Of a stretch of DNA of 60,123 bases, positions 16,121 to 27,426 are shown in pieces. The notes beneath the pieces were generated by a model, which was not told where the DNA came from, did no database searches, and was given only the letters and a program-made list of their open reading frames with translations. The position numbers were made by a program, and so were the translations under genes. The stretch covers positions 1 to 60,123 of the forward strand of contig NZ_JABFTV010000016.1 in NCBI RefSeq assembly GCF_021404405.1. The letters run 5' to 3'. Position 1 is the stretch's first letter, and each line of letters begins with the position of its first letter. The stretch is from Billgrantia aerodenitrificans. Its GTDB lineage: Bacteria; Pseudomonadota; Gammaproteobacteria; Pseudomonadales; Halomonadaceae.

Positions 16121-17983
16121 CTATGCAGTAGGTTCGGCACGTAGCATCAGCCCCGCCGAGTCGGTCTTGAGCGCCTGCCATTGGGCCTCGATCACCTCTG
16201 CCGGCCCCGGGCGGGAGTAGAGGTACCCCTGTACCAGACGGCAGCCGGCCTGCTGCAGAAAGCCGAGCTGACCGTGGGTTTCAACGCCTTCGGCCACCAC
16301 GTCGAGCCCCAGTCCGCGTGCCATGGCCAGCACCGCGCTGACGATGGCGGCATCGGCGGGGTCGTCGGGCAACGAGCGGATGAAGGCGCGGTCGAGCTTG
16401 AGCTTGTCCAGCGGCAGGTTCTTCAGATAGCTCAGCGATGAATAGCCCATACCGAAGTCGTCGATGGCAATGCGATGCCCCTTGGTGCGCAGCGCTTCCA
16501 GCCGCGGCACGATGTCGCCGGCGCGCTCGTCGAGCAGCACCGACTCGGTAAGCTCCAGCCCCAACTGAGAGGGCTCGATACCATGCCGGGCCAGGCCAGA
16601 GGCGAGTGCCGCTTCCAGTTCGCCCTGAAACATCTGGATCGCCGAGATATTGATCCATACCGGCAGCTGTGGGAGCCCCATCTCGCGCCAGCGCGCCATT
16701 TGCGCCAGCGCCTCGTCGATCACCCAGTTGCCCAGCGGTCCCATCAGCCCATGGCGTTCGGCCAACGGAATGAAGTCGCCGGGCGAGACCATGCCGTGTT
16801 CCGGGTGCCGCCAGCGCAGCAGCGCCTCCATGCCGACCACGGCACCGTCCATCACGCGATGCTGGGTCTGGTAGTGGAGCTCGAGCTGTTCGCCGTTGGC
16901 CAGGGCGTCGCGCAGGCTGTAGACCAGCGCCATCTGCGGAGAGTCCTGCACGTCGAGCGCCGGACGAAAGCGCCGACTGACGTTGCGCCCGTGACGCTTG
17001 GCGGAATAGAGCGCCGACTCCAGGCGCTGAAATAGCACGCCGGACTCCTTGCCATCCTCCGGTGCGCGACAGCTGCCGATGGAGAGCCCCAGGCGCAGGG
17101 TCTTGCTGCCAACCTCGAACGGCTCGCCCAGGTGGTCGCGCAGACCGGCGATCCATTTATCATGATCATCGAAGGTGGTGGTGCGAATGGCCAGGAATTC
17201 GTCGCCGCCCAGACGTCCCACGACCCCGCCCGCTACATGGTGCGCCAGACGCTGGCCGAAGCGGGCCAGCAAGCGGTCGCCCTGCTCCACGCCCAGGCTG
17301 TCGTTGACCGACTTGAAACCGTCGATGTCGATGATCGCCATGTCGAGGCTCTCGCCGGCGCGCAGGTGGCGCAGACGCGAGGTCATCAGGTCGTGCAGCC
17401 GGCGGCGGTTGGGTAGCCCGGTGAGCGGATCCTCGAAGCCGATGCGTCGCAGGTCCTGCTCACGGGCCTTGTGCACCGAGATGTCGGTGAAGGTACCGAC
17501 GTAGTGAGTGATGCGACCGCGGCCGTCGGTCACCGCCTTGACCCGCAGCCACTCGGGGAATTCGTCCCCCTGCTTGCGCCGATTCCAGATTTCACCCTCC
17601 CAGCGCCCCTTGCTGTGCAGGGTCTGCCAGAAACGCTTGAAGAAGGCCGCATCATGCCGCGCCGCCGCCAGGCTGGCGGCGTTGAGCCCGCGAATCTCGT
17701 CTTCGGTGAAGCCGGTGATCCGGGTAAAGGCGGGATTGACGGCGAGGATGCGATTGTCGGCATCGGTGATCTGCACGCCCTCTTCGGAAAGCATCAGCGC
17801 CTGCTGCATCAGGTCGGCGTGCTGGCGATCGTGCTTGATCTGACGCCAAGCCACCCACAGCCCGGTAGCCACGATACCGACCGCCACCGTCCGCAAACCG
17901 GGGTCGGGCAGCCAGATGCAGGCCGGCAGCGCTACCATGGCAGCCCAGAGCAGCGGTCGGTTGAAGGCGGAGGATGGCCGCAT
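16121..17983 (-). CDS. PAS-GGDEF-EAL cyclic di-GMP phosphodiesterase, membrane-bound
   Basis: A 620-residue protein. It has two N-terminal hydrophobic segments (about 9-26 and 30-47), a PAS domain (about 58-172), a GGDEF domain with GGDEF at 259-263, and an EAL domain with EALLRW starting at 386. The EAL catalytic and metal residues are all visible (WINIS, ELTES, IDDFGMGYSSL, LKLDRAFI, VAEGVET, QGYLYSRP), so it should degrade cyclic di-GMP. No RxxD inhibitory site precedes GGDEF, so that domain may be a GTP sensor or a weak cyclase. The ATG at 17983 is chosen to place the membrane segments at the N-terminus; the frame is open to 18046. Confidence 0.92.
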   Translation of the reverse strand: MRPSSAFNRPLLWAAMVALPACIWLPDPGLRTVAVGIVATGLWVAWRQIKHDRQHADLMQQALMLSEEGVQITDADNRILAVNPAFTRITGFTEDEIRGLNAASLAAARHDAAFFKRFWQTLHSKGRWEGEIWNRRKQGDEFPEWLRVKAVTDGRGRITHYVGTFTDISVHKAREQDLRRIGFEDPLTGLPNRRRLHDLMTSRLRHLRAGESLDMAIIDIDGFKSVNDSLGVEQGDRLLARFGQRLAHHVAGGVVGRLGGDEFLAIRTTTFDDHDKWIAGLRDHLGEPFEVGSKTLRLGLSIGSCRAPEDGKESGVLFQRLESALYSAKRHGRNVSRRFRPALDVQDSPQMALVYSLRDALANGEQLELHYQTQHRVMDGAVVGMEALLRWRHPEHGMVSPGDFIPLAERHGLMGPLGNWVIDEALAQMARWREMGLPQLPVWINISAIQMFQGELEAALASGLARHGIEPSQLGLELTESVLLDERAGDIVPRLEALRTKGHRIAIDDFGMGYSSLSYLKNLPLDKLKLDRAFIRSLPDDPADAAIVSAVLAMARGLGLDVVAEGVETHGQLGFLQQAGCRLVQGYLYSRPGPAEVIEAQWQALKTDSAGLMLRAEPTA

Positions 17984-18228
17984 GTGAGATCCCGCAATGA
18001 CGGTGGAGAGAGTAAAGTGCGCCCATGCAATGCATCGACCCTTCATTGAGTATCGACACTTGACGCCGACACTTTAATCCGTGGTGAAGGTCGCGTCATG
18101 CCTGACGTGCAATCGAGGGCCACGGCCAGTAGACTAGGCAGGGCCGCCCGGGCGGGTCGGCTCTGCGCCAAGCCGCCGCTGCACTGCATGCGGAAAGGCC
18201 CATTACAACTGTGACTCGGAACGACTCA

Positions 18229-18744
18229 GTGACCAAGCAACACTCTTTCGAACGCGAAGAACTGCTGGCATGTAGCCGCGGCGAGCTTTTCGGCCCCGGC
18301 AACGCCCAGCTGCCGGCGCCCAACATGTTGATGCTCGATCGCATCACCCGCATCTACGAGGACGGTGGTGACTTCGGCAAGGGCGAGCTGATCGCCGAGC
18401 TGGATATCCATCCCGACCTGTGGTTCTTCGACTGCCATTTTCCCGGCGACCCGGTCATGCCCGGCTGCCTGGGGCTCGATGCCATGTGGCAACTGGTCGG
18501 CTTCTACCTGGGCTGGTTGGGCAATCCCGGCCGTGGCCGCGCCCTGGGCTGTGGGGAGGTGAAGTTCACCGGCCAGATCCTGCCCGACGCCAAGAAGGTC
18601 ACCTACAAGATCGACATCAAGCGCATCATCACCCGGCGTCTTATTCTCGGCATCGCCGATGGCACCGTGTCGGTCGATGGCCGCGATATCTACCAGGCCA
18701 CCGATCTGCGCGTCGGTCTGTTCACCTCTACCGCGAATTTCTGA
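18229..18744 (+). CDS. fabA: 3-hydroxydecanoyl-ACP dehydratase/isomerase FabA
   Basis: Dehydrates 3-hydroxydecanoyl-ACP and isomerises the trans-2 product to cis-3, the branch point to unsaturated fatty acids. From the GTG at 18229 the protein is 171 residues, and the catalytic residues fall at H70 (DCHFPGDPVMPG) and D84 (CLGLDAMWQ), the same numbers as in E. coli. This supports that start over the in-frame GTG at 18211. The segment LWFFDCHFPGDPVMPG is near-identical to the E. coli protein. fabB starts 14 bases downstream, giving the usual fabAB operon. Unsaturated chains made here are the substrate for CFA-like enzymes such as the one nearby. Confidence 0.97.
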   Translation: MTKQHSFEREELLACSRGELFGPGNAQLPAPNMLMLDRITRIYEDGGDFGKGELIAELDIHPDLWFFDCHFPGDPVMPGCLGLDAMWQLVGFYLGWLGNPGRGRALGCGEVKFTGQILPDAKKVTYKIDIKRIITRRLILGIADGTVSVDGRDIYQATDLRVGLFTSTANF

Positions 18745-18758
18745 TACAGGAGGCTTCC

Positions 18759-19976
18759 ATGCGACGAGTGGTAGTCACCGGCCTGGGCATCGTATCCTGC
18801 CTGGGCAACGACCCGCAGGCGGTCGTCGAGGCGCTCCGGAATGGGCGCTCGGGCATTCGCTTCAAGGAGGAGTACGCTGAACTTGGCTTTCGCAGCCATG
18901 TCGCCGGGGTCGTGGACATCGATCTCGACGCCCTGATCGACCGCAAGCTGCGCCGCTTCATGGGTGATGCCGCGGCCTATGCCTATGTCAGCATGGCACA
19001 GGCCATAGAGGACGCCGGGCTCACTCCCGAGCAGGTGTCCAGCGAGCGCACCGGGCTCATCGCCGGCTCAGGCGGCGCCTCGAGCGCCAACCAGGTCGAA
19101 GCGGCCGATGTCATGCGCGAGAAGGGCCTGCGCCGGGTCGGTCCCTACCGGGTCACCCGTACCATGGGCAGCACCGTCTCGGCGTGTCTCGCCACGCCGT
19201 TCAAGATCAAGGGGGTCAACTACTCCATCTCCTCCGCCTGCGCCACCTCGGCCCACTGCATCGGCAACGCCATGGAGCAGATCCAACTGGGCAAGCAGGA
19301 CATCGTCTTCGCCGGCGGCGGCGAAGAGGAGCACTGGACCCTGTCGTGCCTGTTCGATGCCATGGGCGCGCTCTCCACCCAGTACAACGAGACGCCCGAG
19401 AAGGCCTCGCGCCCCTATGACAAGGCCCGCGACGGCTTCGTCATCGCCGGCGGCGGCGGCATGCTGGTGCTCGAGGAGCTCGAACACGCCAAGGCACGCG
19501 GGGCCAAGATCTACGCCGAGCTGGTCGGCTACGGCGCCACCTCCGACGGCCACGACATGGTCGCCCCTTCCGGCGAGGGCGCAGTGCGCTGCATGCGTCA
19601 GGCCATGGCCGGCGTCGACGGCTCCATCGACTACATCAACACCCACGGCACCTCCACGCCGGTGGGCGATGTGGCCGAGCTCAAGGCCATCCGTGAGGTC
19701 TTCGGCGACTCCACGCCGCCCATGAGTTCCACCAAGTCGTTGACCGGCCACTCGCTGGGCGCCACCGGCGTGCAGGAGACCATCTACTCCCTGATGATGA
19801 TGGAGCATGGCTTCATCGCTGCCTCGGCCAACGTGGAGGAGCTCGACGACCAGGCGGCCGGCTTCGATATCGTGACCAGTCTGCGCGACGGTGTCAGCGT
19901 GGATCGCGTGCTCTCCAACAGCTTCGGCTTCGGCGGCACCAATGCCTGCCTGGTGCTGCAGCGCTACCGCGACTGA
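18759..19976 (+). CDS. fabB: 3-oxoacyl-ACP synthase I FabB
   Basis: Elongates cis-3-decenoyl-ACP from FabA, needed for unsaturated fatty acids. A 405-residue thiolase-fold ketosynthase with the catalytic triad C161 (SSACATS), H296 (NTHGTSTPVGD) and H331 (SLTGHSLGATG). These motifs and the partner fabA separate it from FabF. The ATG at 18759 has a strong CAGGAGG site. A bidirectional terminator follows the stop. Confidence 0.97.
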   Translation: MRRVVVTGLGIVSCLGNDPQAVVEALRNGRSGIRFKEEYAELGFRSHVAGVVDIDLDALIDRKLRRFMGDAAAYAYVSMAQAIEDAGLTPEQVSSERTGLIAGSGGASSANQVEAADVMREKGLRRVGPYRVTRTMGSTVSACLATPFKIKGVNYSISSACATSAHCIGNAMEQIQLGKQDIVFAGGGEEEHWTLSCLFDAMGALSTQYNETPEKASRPYDKARDGFVIAGGGGMLVLEELEHAKARGAKIYAELVGYGATSDGHDMVAPSGEGAVRCMRQAMAGVDGSIDYINTHGTSTPVGDVAELKAIREVFGDSTPPMSSTKSLTGHSLGATGVQETIYSLMMMEHGFIAASANVEELDDQAAGFDIVTSLRDGVSVDRVLSNSFGFGGTNACLVLQRYRD

Positions 19977-20006
19977 TCCAGGCAGGCGGCTCACGCCCAC
20001 GGCCAA

Positions 20007-20040
20007 CGCAAAAGGCGCCCTCCTCAGGGCGCCTTTTGCG
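20007..20040. terminator. Bidirectional intrinsic terminator between fabB and plsC
   Basis: A perfect 14-base stem (20007-20020 with 20027-20040) and a 6-base loop contain AAAA/TTTT on both sides, so the hairpin can end transcription from fabB and from the convergent plsC. Confidence 0.9.
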
Positions 20041-20058
20041 TAAGCCAGGCGACAGCGC

Positions 20059-20817
20059 TCAGTCGACGCTGGCCCCCACGGCGGGCTTGGCATCGGCCGG
20101 GCGCGGCACTTCGGAAATCTCGGCCAGGCGCGCCTCGATCCAGGCTTCGACCTCTTTCAGCACTTCCTCGGGCGTACGCCCTTCGGTCACAATGGGTTCG
20201 CCCACCACCACGTTGAGCACTCCCGGATTCTTCACCCACTGCCGCCCCGGCCAGCGCTCGCCGGCATTGTGCGCCACCGGCACCACCGGGACACCGGCGC
20301 GACAGGCGATGACGGCACCGCTCTTGTTGTAACGCCGCCGCTGGCCCGGATCCACCCGAGTGCCCTCGGGAAAGATCAATACCGACAGCCCCTCCTGCAG
20401 TCGCGCCACCCCCTGGCTCAGCACCTGGCGCATGGCCCGCGCCGGCTTCGAGCGGTCGAGCCCGATGGGGTGTAGCAGCCTGAGCCCCCAACCGAACAGC
20501 GGAATACGCAACAACTCCTGCTTGAGTACCGTGCACACCGGTGGCTTGAGAATCTGCAGGAAGATGGTCTCCCACTCGCACTGGTGATTGGCCAATATCA
20601 CGCAGGGCCCATCAGGTAGATGCTCTCGGCCACGGACCCGATAGGTCACACCACAGGTCCAGCGAAACCAGGCGGTCAGGAAATGATTGTAGAGATTGAG
20701 CAGCCGATAGCGCGCCGGCAACGCCAGCAGCGGCGCCACAGGCAGCAACAGCGCACCGAAAACCAGAATGGCAAGAAAGTAACCAACATAGAACAGCAGA
20801 CTGCGCAACACATTCAT
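20059..20817 (-). CDS. plsC: 1-acyl-sn-glycerol-3-phosphate acyltransferase PlsC
   Basis: Acylates lysophosphatidic acid to phosphatidic acid in the inner membrane. A 252-residue protein with an N-terminal hydrophobic helix (about 8-34). The acyltransferase block I is NHQCEWE (H78 with Glu five residues later, the HX4E variant of HX4D), and FPEGTR lies at 149-154. The ATG at 20817 overlaps the TGA of the upstream gene (ATGA), so translation is coupled. Its proximity to fabAB groups phospholipid-building genes, although they are on opposite strands. Confidence 0.93.
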   Translation of the reverse strand: MNVLRSLLFYVGYFLAILVFGALLLPVAPLLALPARYRLLNLYNHFLTAWFRWTCGVTYRVRGREHLPDGPCVILANHQCEWETIFLQILKPPVCTVLKQELLRIPLFGWGLRLLHPIGLDRSKPARAMRQVLSQGVARLQEGLSVLIFPEGTRVDPGQRRRYNKSGAVIACRAGVPVVPVAHNAGERWPGRQWVKNPGVLNVVVGEPIVTEGRTPEEVLKEVEAWIEARLAEISEVPRPADAKPAVGASVD

Positions 20818-21707
20818 GGGGTCGTGCCGCCCTCTTCATCGAGTCGGCTGGCGCGGCGCGCCTGGCACCACTCATCGAGCAGACGTCCCACTTCCAGGCG
20901 CCAGGGTTTCTGATGCACGCCGAACGCCTCCAGCACCCGTCGACAGTTGAGCACTCGTCGCAGCGGCTGGTCATGATGATGCTTGAGCGCCTTCACCTCG
21001 CCCAGCTCGATCTGCTCCCCCAGCCCCTCGAGCCGGGTCGACAGCTGGGTGCGCACCATGGTGGTGAAGGTGTAAGCGCTGACCGGCTCCGTGCCTGCCA
21101 AGTGGTAGGCGCCCCAGGCGCTCGAGCCACAGGTCAGCTGGTGCAGCATGCCGACCAGCGCCATGGCCACGGCGTCGGCGGCAGTGGGACAAAAGATCAC
21201 GTCCTGCGCCGCCCGCACCTCTTCCCCGCTAACCAGGCTGTCGATCACACCGCTGAGCCAGGCATGCCCGCCCTCCAGGGCGAACAACGGCCCCAGCCGC
21301 ACGATCAGATGGCGCGGATGGCCAGCACGGATGCGATCGCCGATGGCGATCAGGCGACGCAAGCTTTCGTCGCGGGGTGCCGGAATCACATGCTCGTCGA
21401 TGGGCGTTTCGAAGCCGTCCTGGTAGAGCTGGTCGGATACACACCAGACCAGCGGCGTATCGGTCTCGCGGCACGCTGCCAGGCAGGCGTCCACTCCCTC
21501 GCCATGCGCCACGACGGCGGCCGGCTCGATCTCCATCGGCGCCGAGAGCGGCGGAATGATCACCGCCGCAGGAGCCACCTCGCGCAGCAGCGCGGCATCG
21601 ATGTTCAAACCGGGCTCGATGACGAGCTCGGTGTCGCTACGCCGATGCGCCAGCCTGGCCAACGCCAGGTTGAGGCAGTGGCCGGCATCCAGTACCAACA
21701 GCTTCAC
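20814..21707 (-). CDS. Degenerate RmlD-like sugar-nucleotide-binding / SDR-fold protein
   Basis: A 297-residue protein resembling dTDP-4-dehydrorhamnose reductase-like extended SDRs: VSDQLYQDG takes the place of the RmlD STDYVFDG segment and LIVRLGPLF that of LRTSWVF. The glycine-rich N-terminal motif is absent (LDAGHCLNLAL instead of GxxGxxG), and no YxxxK pair is evident. It may bind rather than transform a nucleotide or have lost activity. The start is a GTG with GGAGG about five bases upstream, 31 bases after the ssb stop. It is coupled to plsC by a four-base overlap. The function is unknown. Confidence 0.7.
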   Translation of the reverse strand: MKLLVLDAGHCLNLALARLAHRRSDTELVIEPGLNIDAALLREVAPAAVIIPPLSAPMEIEPAAVVAHGEGVDACLAACRETDTPLVWCVSDQLYQDGFETPIDEHVIPAPRDESLRRLIAIGDRIRAGHPRHLIVRLGPLFALEGGHAWLSGVIDSLVSGEEVRAAQDVIFCPTAADAVAMALVGMLHQLTCGSSAWGAYHLAGTEPVSAYTFTTMVRTQLSTRLEGLGEQIELGEVKALKHHHDQPLRRVLNCRRVLEAFGVHQKPWRLEVGRLLDEWCQARRASRLDEEGGTTP

Positions 21708-21738
21708 GATAGCCTCCGGCAGCCTGGGACGGGCAGCG

Positions 21739-22401
21739 TCAGAACGGGATCTCGTCGTCGAAATCGTCGAAGCTGCCCGGGTCGGGGGCACCGTAGTTGT
21801 TCTGCTTCTGACCGCCCTGCTGAGGCTGGCCGCCCTGCTGAGGCTGACCGCCCTGTGCCGGCGGGCGCTGCTGGGGCTGGCCGCCGCCATAGCCGCCCTG
21901 CTGCGGCGCATTGTTGCCGAAGCCGCCGCCCTGAGCCGGCGGGGCGCCATAGCCGCCCTGTTGCGGCATGGGCGCGCCCTGAGGCGCCCCGTAGCCGCCG
22001 CCCTGCTGCTGCATGCCACCACCTTGCTGCGGCATGCCGGCACCCTGACCGCCGAACTCGCCGCCACGGGTATCGAGCATCTGCATGTCGTTGCAGACGA
22101 TCTCGGTGGTATAGCGGTCCTGACCGTCCTGCCCCTGCCACTTGCGCGTCTGCAGGCGCCCTTCGAGATAGACCCGAGAGCCCTTCTTCAGATACTGCTG
22201 AGCGATCTCGGCCAGGCGGTTGAACAGTACCACCGAGTGCCACTCGGTACGCTCCTGGCGCTGGCCGCTCTGCTTGTCGGTCCAAGTGTCGGTAGTGGCG
22301 ACGCGCAGGTTGGCGACGGGACTGCCGGACGGCATGAATCGCACCTCGGGATCCTGCCCCAGGTTGCCGATGAGTATGACCTTGTTGACGCCACGGGCCA
22401 T
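21739..22401 (-). CDS. ssb: Single-stranded DNA-binding protein SSB
   Basis: Coats single-stranded DNA in replication, repair and recombination. A 220-residue protein. It has an OB-fold (about 1-110, beginning ARGVNKVILIGNLGQDPEVR), a long Gly/Gln/Pro-rich linker of repeated QQGG units (about 125-205), and the acidic tip DFDDEIPF (213-220) that binds partner proteins. At 220 residues it is longer than E. coli SSB (178) because of the linker. It lies 74 bases downstream of the MFS gene; uvrA/MFS/ssb neighbours recur in Pseudomonas. No LexA box of the CTGT-N8-ACAG form is visible upstream. Confidence 0.97.
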   Translation of the reverse strand: MARGVNKVILIGNLGQDPEVRFMPSGSPVANLRVATTDTWTDKQSGQRQERTEWHSVVLFNRLAEIAQQYLKKGSRVYLEGRLQTRKWQGQDGQDRYTTEIVCNDMQMLDTRGGEFGGQGAGMPQQGGGMQQQGGGYGAPQGAPMPQQGGYGAPPAQGGGFGNNAPQQGGYGGGQPQQRPPAQGGQPQQGGQPQQGGQKQNNYGAPDPGSFDDFDDEIPF

Positions 22402-22475
22402 GCTGGACTCCCTTTATCAAATGAACATGTGCATTGTAATGGAACGGCCGATCGGAGCTGCGCCCGAGCGACAGA

Positions 22476-23864
22476 CTAGCCGCCCCGGTTACGACTCGAG
22501 CGGATCAGACGCGCCAGGGCATCCTCATCGAGGCGCTGCCGATCCACCTTAAGATACGCCACTCGCTCCTCGGGAACGACCATCACGTCCTCAACGCCGG
22601 CCACGTCGGCAAAGCTCGTCATCAGCGTGTCGAGAGCATCCCCGTGCTGGTCGTCGTCGAGCGCCACCACCTCGCTGGACAGATGCGGTACGGTGGGCAT
22701 GCCCAGCATCAGCAGCCACCAGATGCCGACCAGCGTGGCGCTGCCGGCGAACACCGCCGCCAGCCCCCACTGCTGAGCCAGAAAGCCCCCCAGCACGCCA
22801 CCGAAGAAGGCGCCCAGGAACTGACTGGTGGAGTAGACGCCCATTGCCGTGCCCTTGGCCCCGGCCGGTGCCAGCTTGCTCAACATCGAAGGCAGCATCG
22901 CCTCCAGCAGGTTGAACGCCACGAAGAACAGCAGCAGCCAGGCGAACAGCGCCCAGCCACCACCGAAGACGGCCAGCCCGACCAGGCTTGCGCCGATCGC
23001 CGCGATCGCCGTCAGGCTCATGCCGCGCATGCGCTGACGCTTCTCGGCGATGACCACCAACGGCACCATGCCGACGAAAGCCAGCGCCATGATGCCGAGA
23101 TAGGTCAGACCATGACGCTCGGCCTCGATGCCCGCCTCGACCAGGCGAAACGGCACGGCAACGAAAATCGCCATCAGCACCAAGTGCAGGGCGAAGATCG
23201 ACAGGTCCAGCCGCCACAGGTCGGCGCGGGTGAGAATGGCGTTCAGCTGCCGGCGGTCGATGCCCACATCGCGATGACGCAGCCGACGCGGCGCCGGCGG
23301 CACCAGCTTCCACAATACCACCAACCCCAGCGCGGCGAGCATGGCGGTGAACCAGAACACCGATGAGAGACCGAACGTCGCGGCCAGCCAGGGGCCCAGC
23401 ACCATGGCCACGGCAAAGGCCACGCCGATGGAGAGACCGATGGTGGCCATGGCCGCGGTGCGCACCTGCTCGCGGGTCTGATCGGCCAACAGTGCCATGA
23501 TCGCCGCCGCCACCGCCCCGCTGCCCTGCAGGCAGCGCCCCAGGATCACCCCGCCGATGGAATCGGCATTGGCCGCCACCACGCTGCCGATCACGAACAG
23601 CAGCAGCCCGGCAGCGATCACCGGCTTGCGTCCCAGACGGTCGGAGAGCAGGCCGAAGGGGATCTGCAGCACCGCCTGGGTCAAGCCGTACACGCCCAGT
23701 GCCACCCCCACCAGCAGCGGCGTGGCGCCGACCAGCTCGTCGGCATACAACGCCAGTACCGGCAGCACCATGAACAGCCCCAGCATGCGCGTGGCATACA
23801 GGCCGGCCAGGCCGGTGATGGCTCGCCGTTCGGAGGCTAGCAGCAGTCCAGAGAGCTTGCGCAT
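22476..23864 (-). CDS. MFS transporter with C-terminal YAM domain (YajR-like)
   Basis: A 462-residue major facilitator protein with about 12 membrane helices (residues 15-395), the MFS motif A FGLLSDRLGRKP between helices 2 and 3, and a soluble C-terminal domain (about 400-462, GVEDVMVVPEERVAYLKVDRQRLDE) that looks like the ferredoxin-like YAM domain of E. coli YajR. The substrate is unknown. It is divergent from uvrA and upstream of ssb on the same strand. Confidence 0.87.
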   Translation of the reverse strand: MRKLSGLLLASERRAITGLAGLYATRMLGLFMVLPVLALYADELVGATPLLVGVALGVYGLTQAVLQIPFGLLSDRLGRKPVIAAGLLLFVIGSVVAANADSIGGVILGRCLQGSGAVAAAIMALLADQTREQVRTAAMATIGLSIGVAFAVAMVLGPWLAATFGLSSVFWFTAMLAALGLVVLWKLVPPAPRRLRHRDVGIDRRQLNAILTRADLWRLDLSIFALHLVLMAIFVAVPFRLVEAGIEAERHGLTYLGIMALAFVGMVPLVVIAEKRQRMRGMSLTAIAAIGASLVGLAVFGGGWALFAWLLLFFVAFNLLEAMLPSMLSKLAPAGAKGTAMGVYSTSQFLGAFFGGVLGGFLAQQWGLAAVFAGSATLVGIWWLLMLGMPTVPHLSSEVVALDDDQHGDALDTLMTSFADVAGVEDVMVVPEERVAYLKVDRQRLDEDALARLIRSSRNRGG

Positions 23865-23968
23865 AGGGAGTCAGACGATTCCATGGGTAGGCGGGCCGAG
23901 GCCCTCGAGATGAGCCGACTATTCTAACGATTCCGGTCCCTACAGGAAACGTTCCGACCAGCGGCGCT

Positions 23969-23998
23969 TTGGCGCGCATTGCGTCGCAGGCGTATAAT
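23969..23998 (+). promoter_or_regulatory. Sigma70 promoter of uvrA
   Basis: TTGGCG (23969-23974) and TATAAT (23993-23998), spacer 18, end 31 bases before the uvrA start. No CTGT-N8-ACAG LexA site was found around it. Confidence 0.65.
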
Positions 23999-24029
23999 CG
24001 AGGTTTTGCCAGCGTGCCATGAGGTGGGA

Positions 24030-26891
<2,862 letters not shown>

Positions 26892-26911
26892 CACCGCCAC
26901 AGCGCTACAGC

Positions 26912-26946
26912 AAAAAAACCCGGCTTCGTGAGAAGCCGGGTTTTTC
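26912..26946. terminator. Bidirectional terminator between uvrA and rplQ
   Basis: CCCGGCTTC (26919-26927), a GTGA loop and GAAGCCGGG (26932-26940) are flanked by runs of A and T on either side. It ends uvrA on the plus strand and the whole ribosomal protein region (rplQ) on the minus strand. Confidence 0.92.
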
Positions 26947-26991
26947 GTATCTACCGCTACAGCATTGCCGGGCCGGGCCCGCCGCCGGGGA

Positions 26992-27387
26992 TCACTCCTC
27001 GGCTGCGGCTTCCTCGACCTCCTCGACGACCGGACGGTCAACGAGTTCGACGAAGGCCATGGGGGCGTTGTCGCCGGTGCGGAAACCGCACTTGAGGATA
27101 CGGACGTAACCGCCCGGACGCTCGGCGTAACGCGGACCCAGCTCGTTGAAGAGCTTGCCGACCGCTTCTTTGGAGCGGGTGCGGCTGAAGGCCAGACGAC
27201 GATTGGCGACGCTGTCCTGCTTGGCCAGGGTGATCAGCGGCTCGATGACGCGACGCAGCTCCTTGGCCTTGGGCAGGGTTGTCTTGATCACTTCATGCTC
27301 GATCAGCGACACGCTCATGTTCTTGAACATGGCCTGGCGATGCGAGCTGGTGCGATTCAGATGACGACCACTCTTACGATGACGCAT
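26992..27387 (-). CDS. rplQ: 50S ribosomal protein L17
   Basis: The 131-residue product (E. coli 127) starts MRHRKSGRHLNRTSSHRQAM, the hallmark L17 N-terminus, and has an acidic, Glu/Ala/Val-rich C-terminal tail (VEEVEEAAAEE) beyond the conserved core. L17 binds 23S rRNA domains near the exit-tunnel side. It is the last gene of the alpha operon, 39 bases after rpoA, and is followed by the bidirectional terminator shared with uvrA. Confidence 0.98.
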   Translation of the reverse strand: MRHRKSGRHLNRTSSHRQAMFKNMSVSLIEHEVIKTTLPKAKELRRVIEPLITLAKQDSVANRRLAFSRTRSKEAVGKLFNELGPRYAERPGGYVRILKCGFRTGDNAPMAFVELVDRPVVEEVEEAAAEE

Positions 27388-27426
27388 GGTTGCAATTCCT
27401 TACCAAACTGGGACTCGAGTCGACGC

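Noticed and set aside
18211..18228. Upstream GTG start for fabA
   Set aside because: The GTG at 18229 puts the catalytic residues at H70 and D84 exactly as in E. coli, so the longer form is less likely, although not excluded.
22402..22475. CTGT-N8-CGCA upstream of ssb as a LexA box
   Set aside because: The second half lacks the ACAG needed for the gammaproteobacterial LexA consensus.
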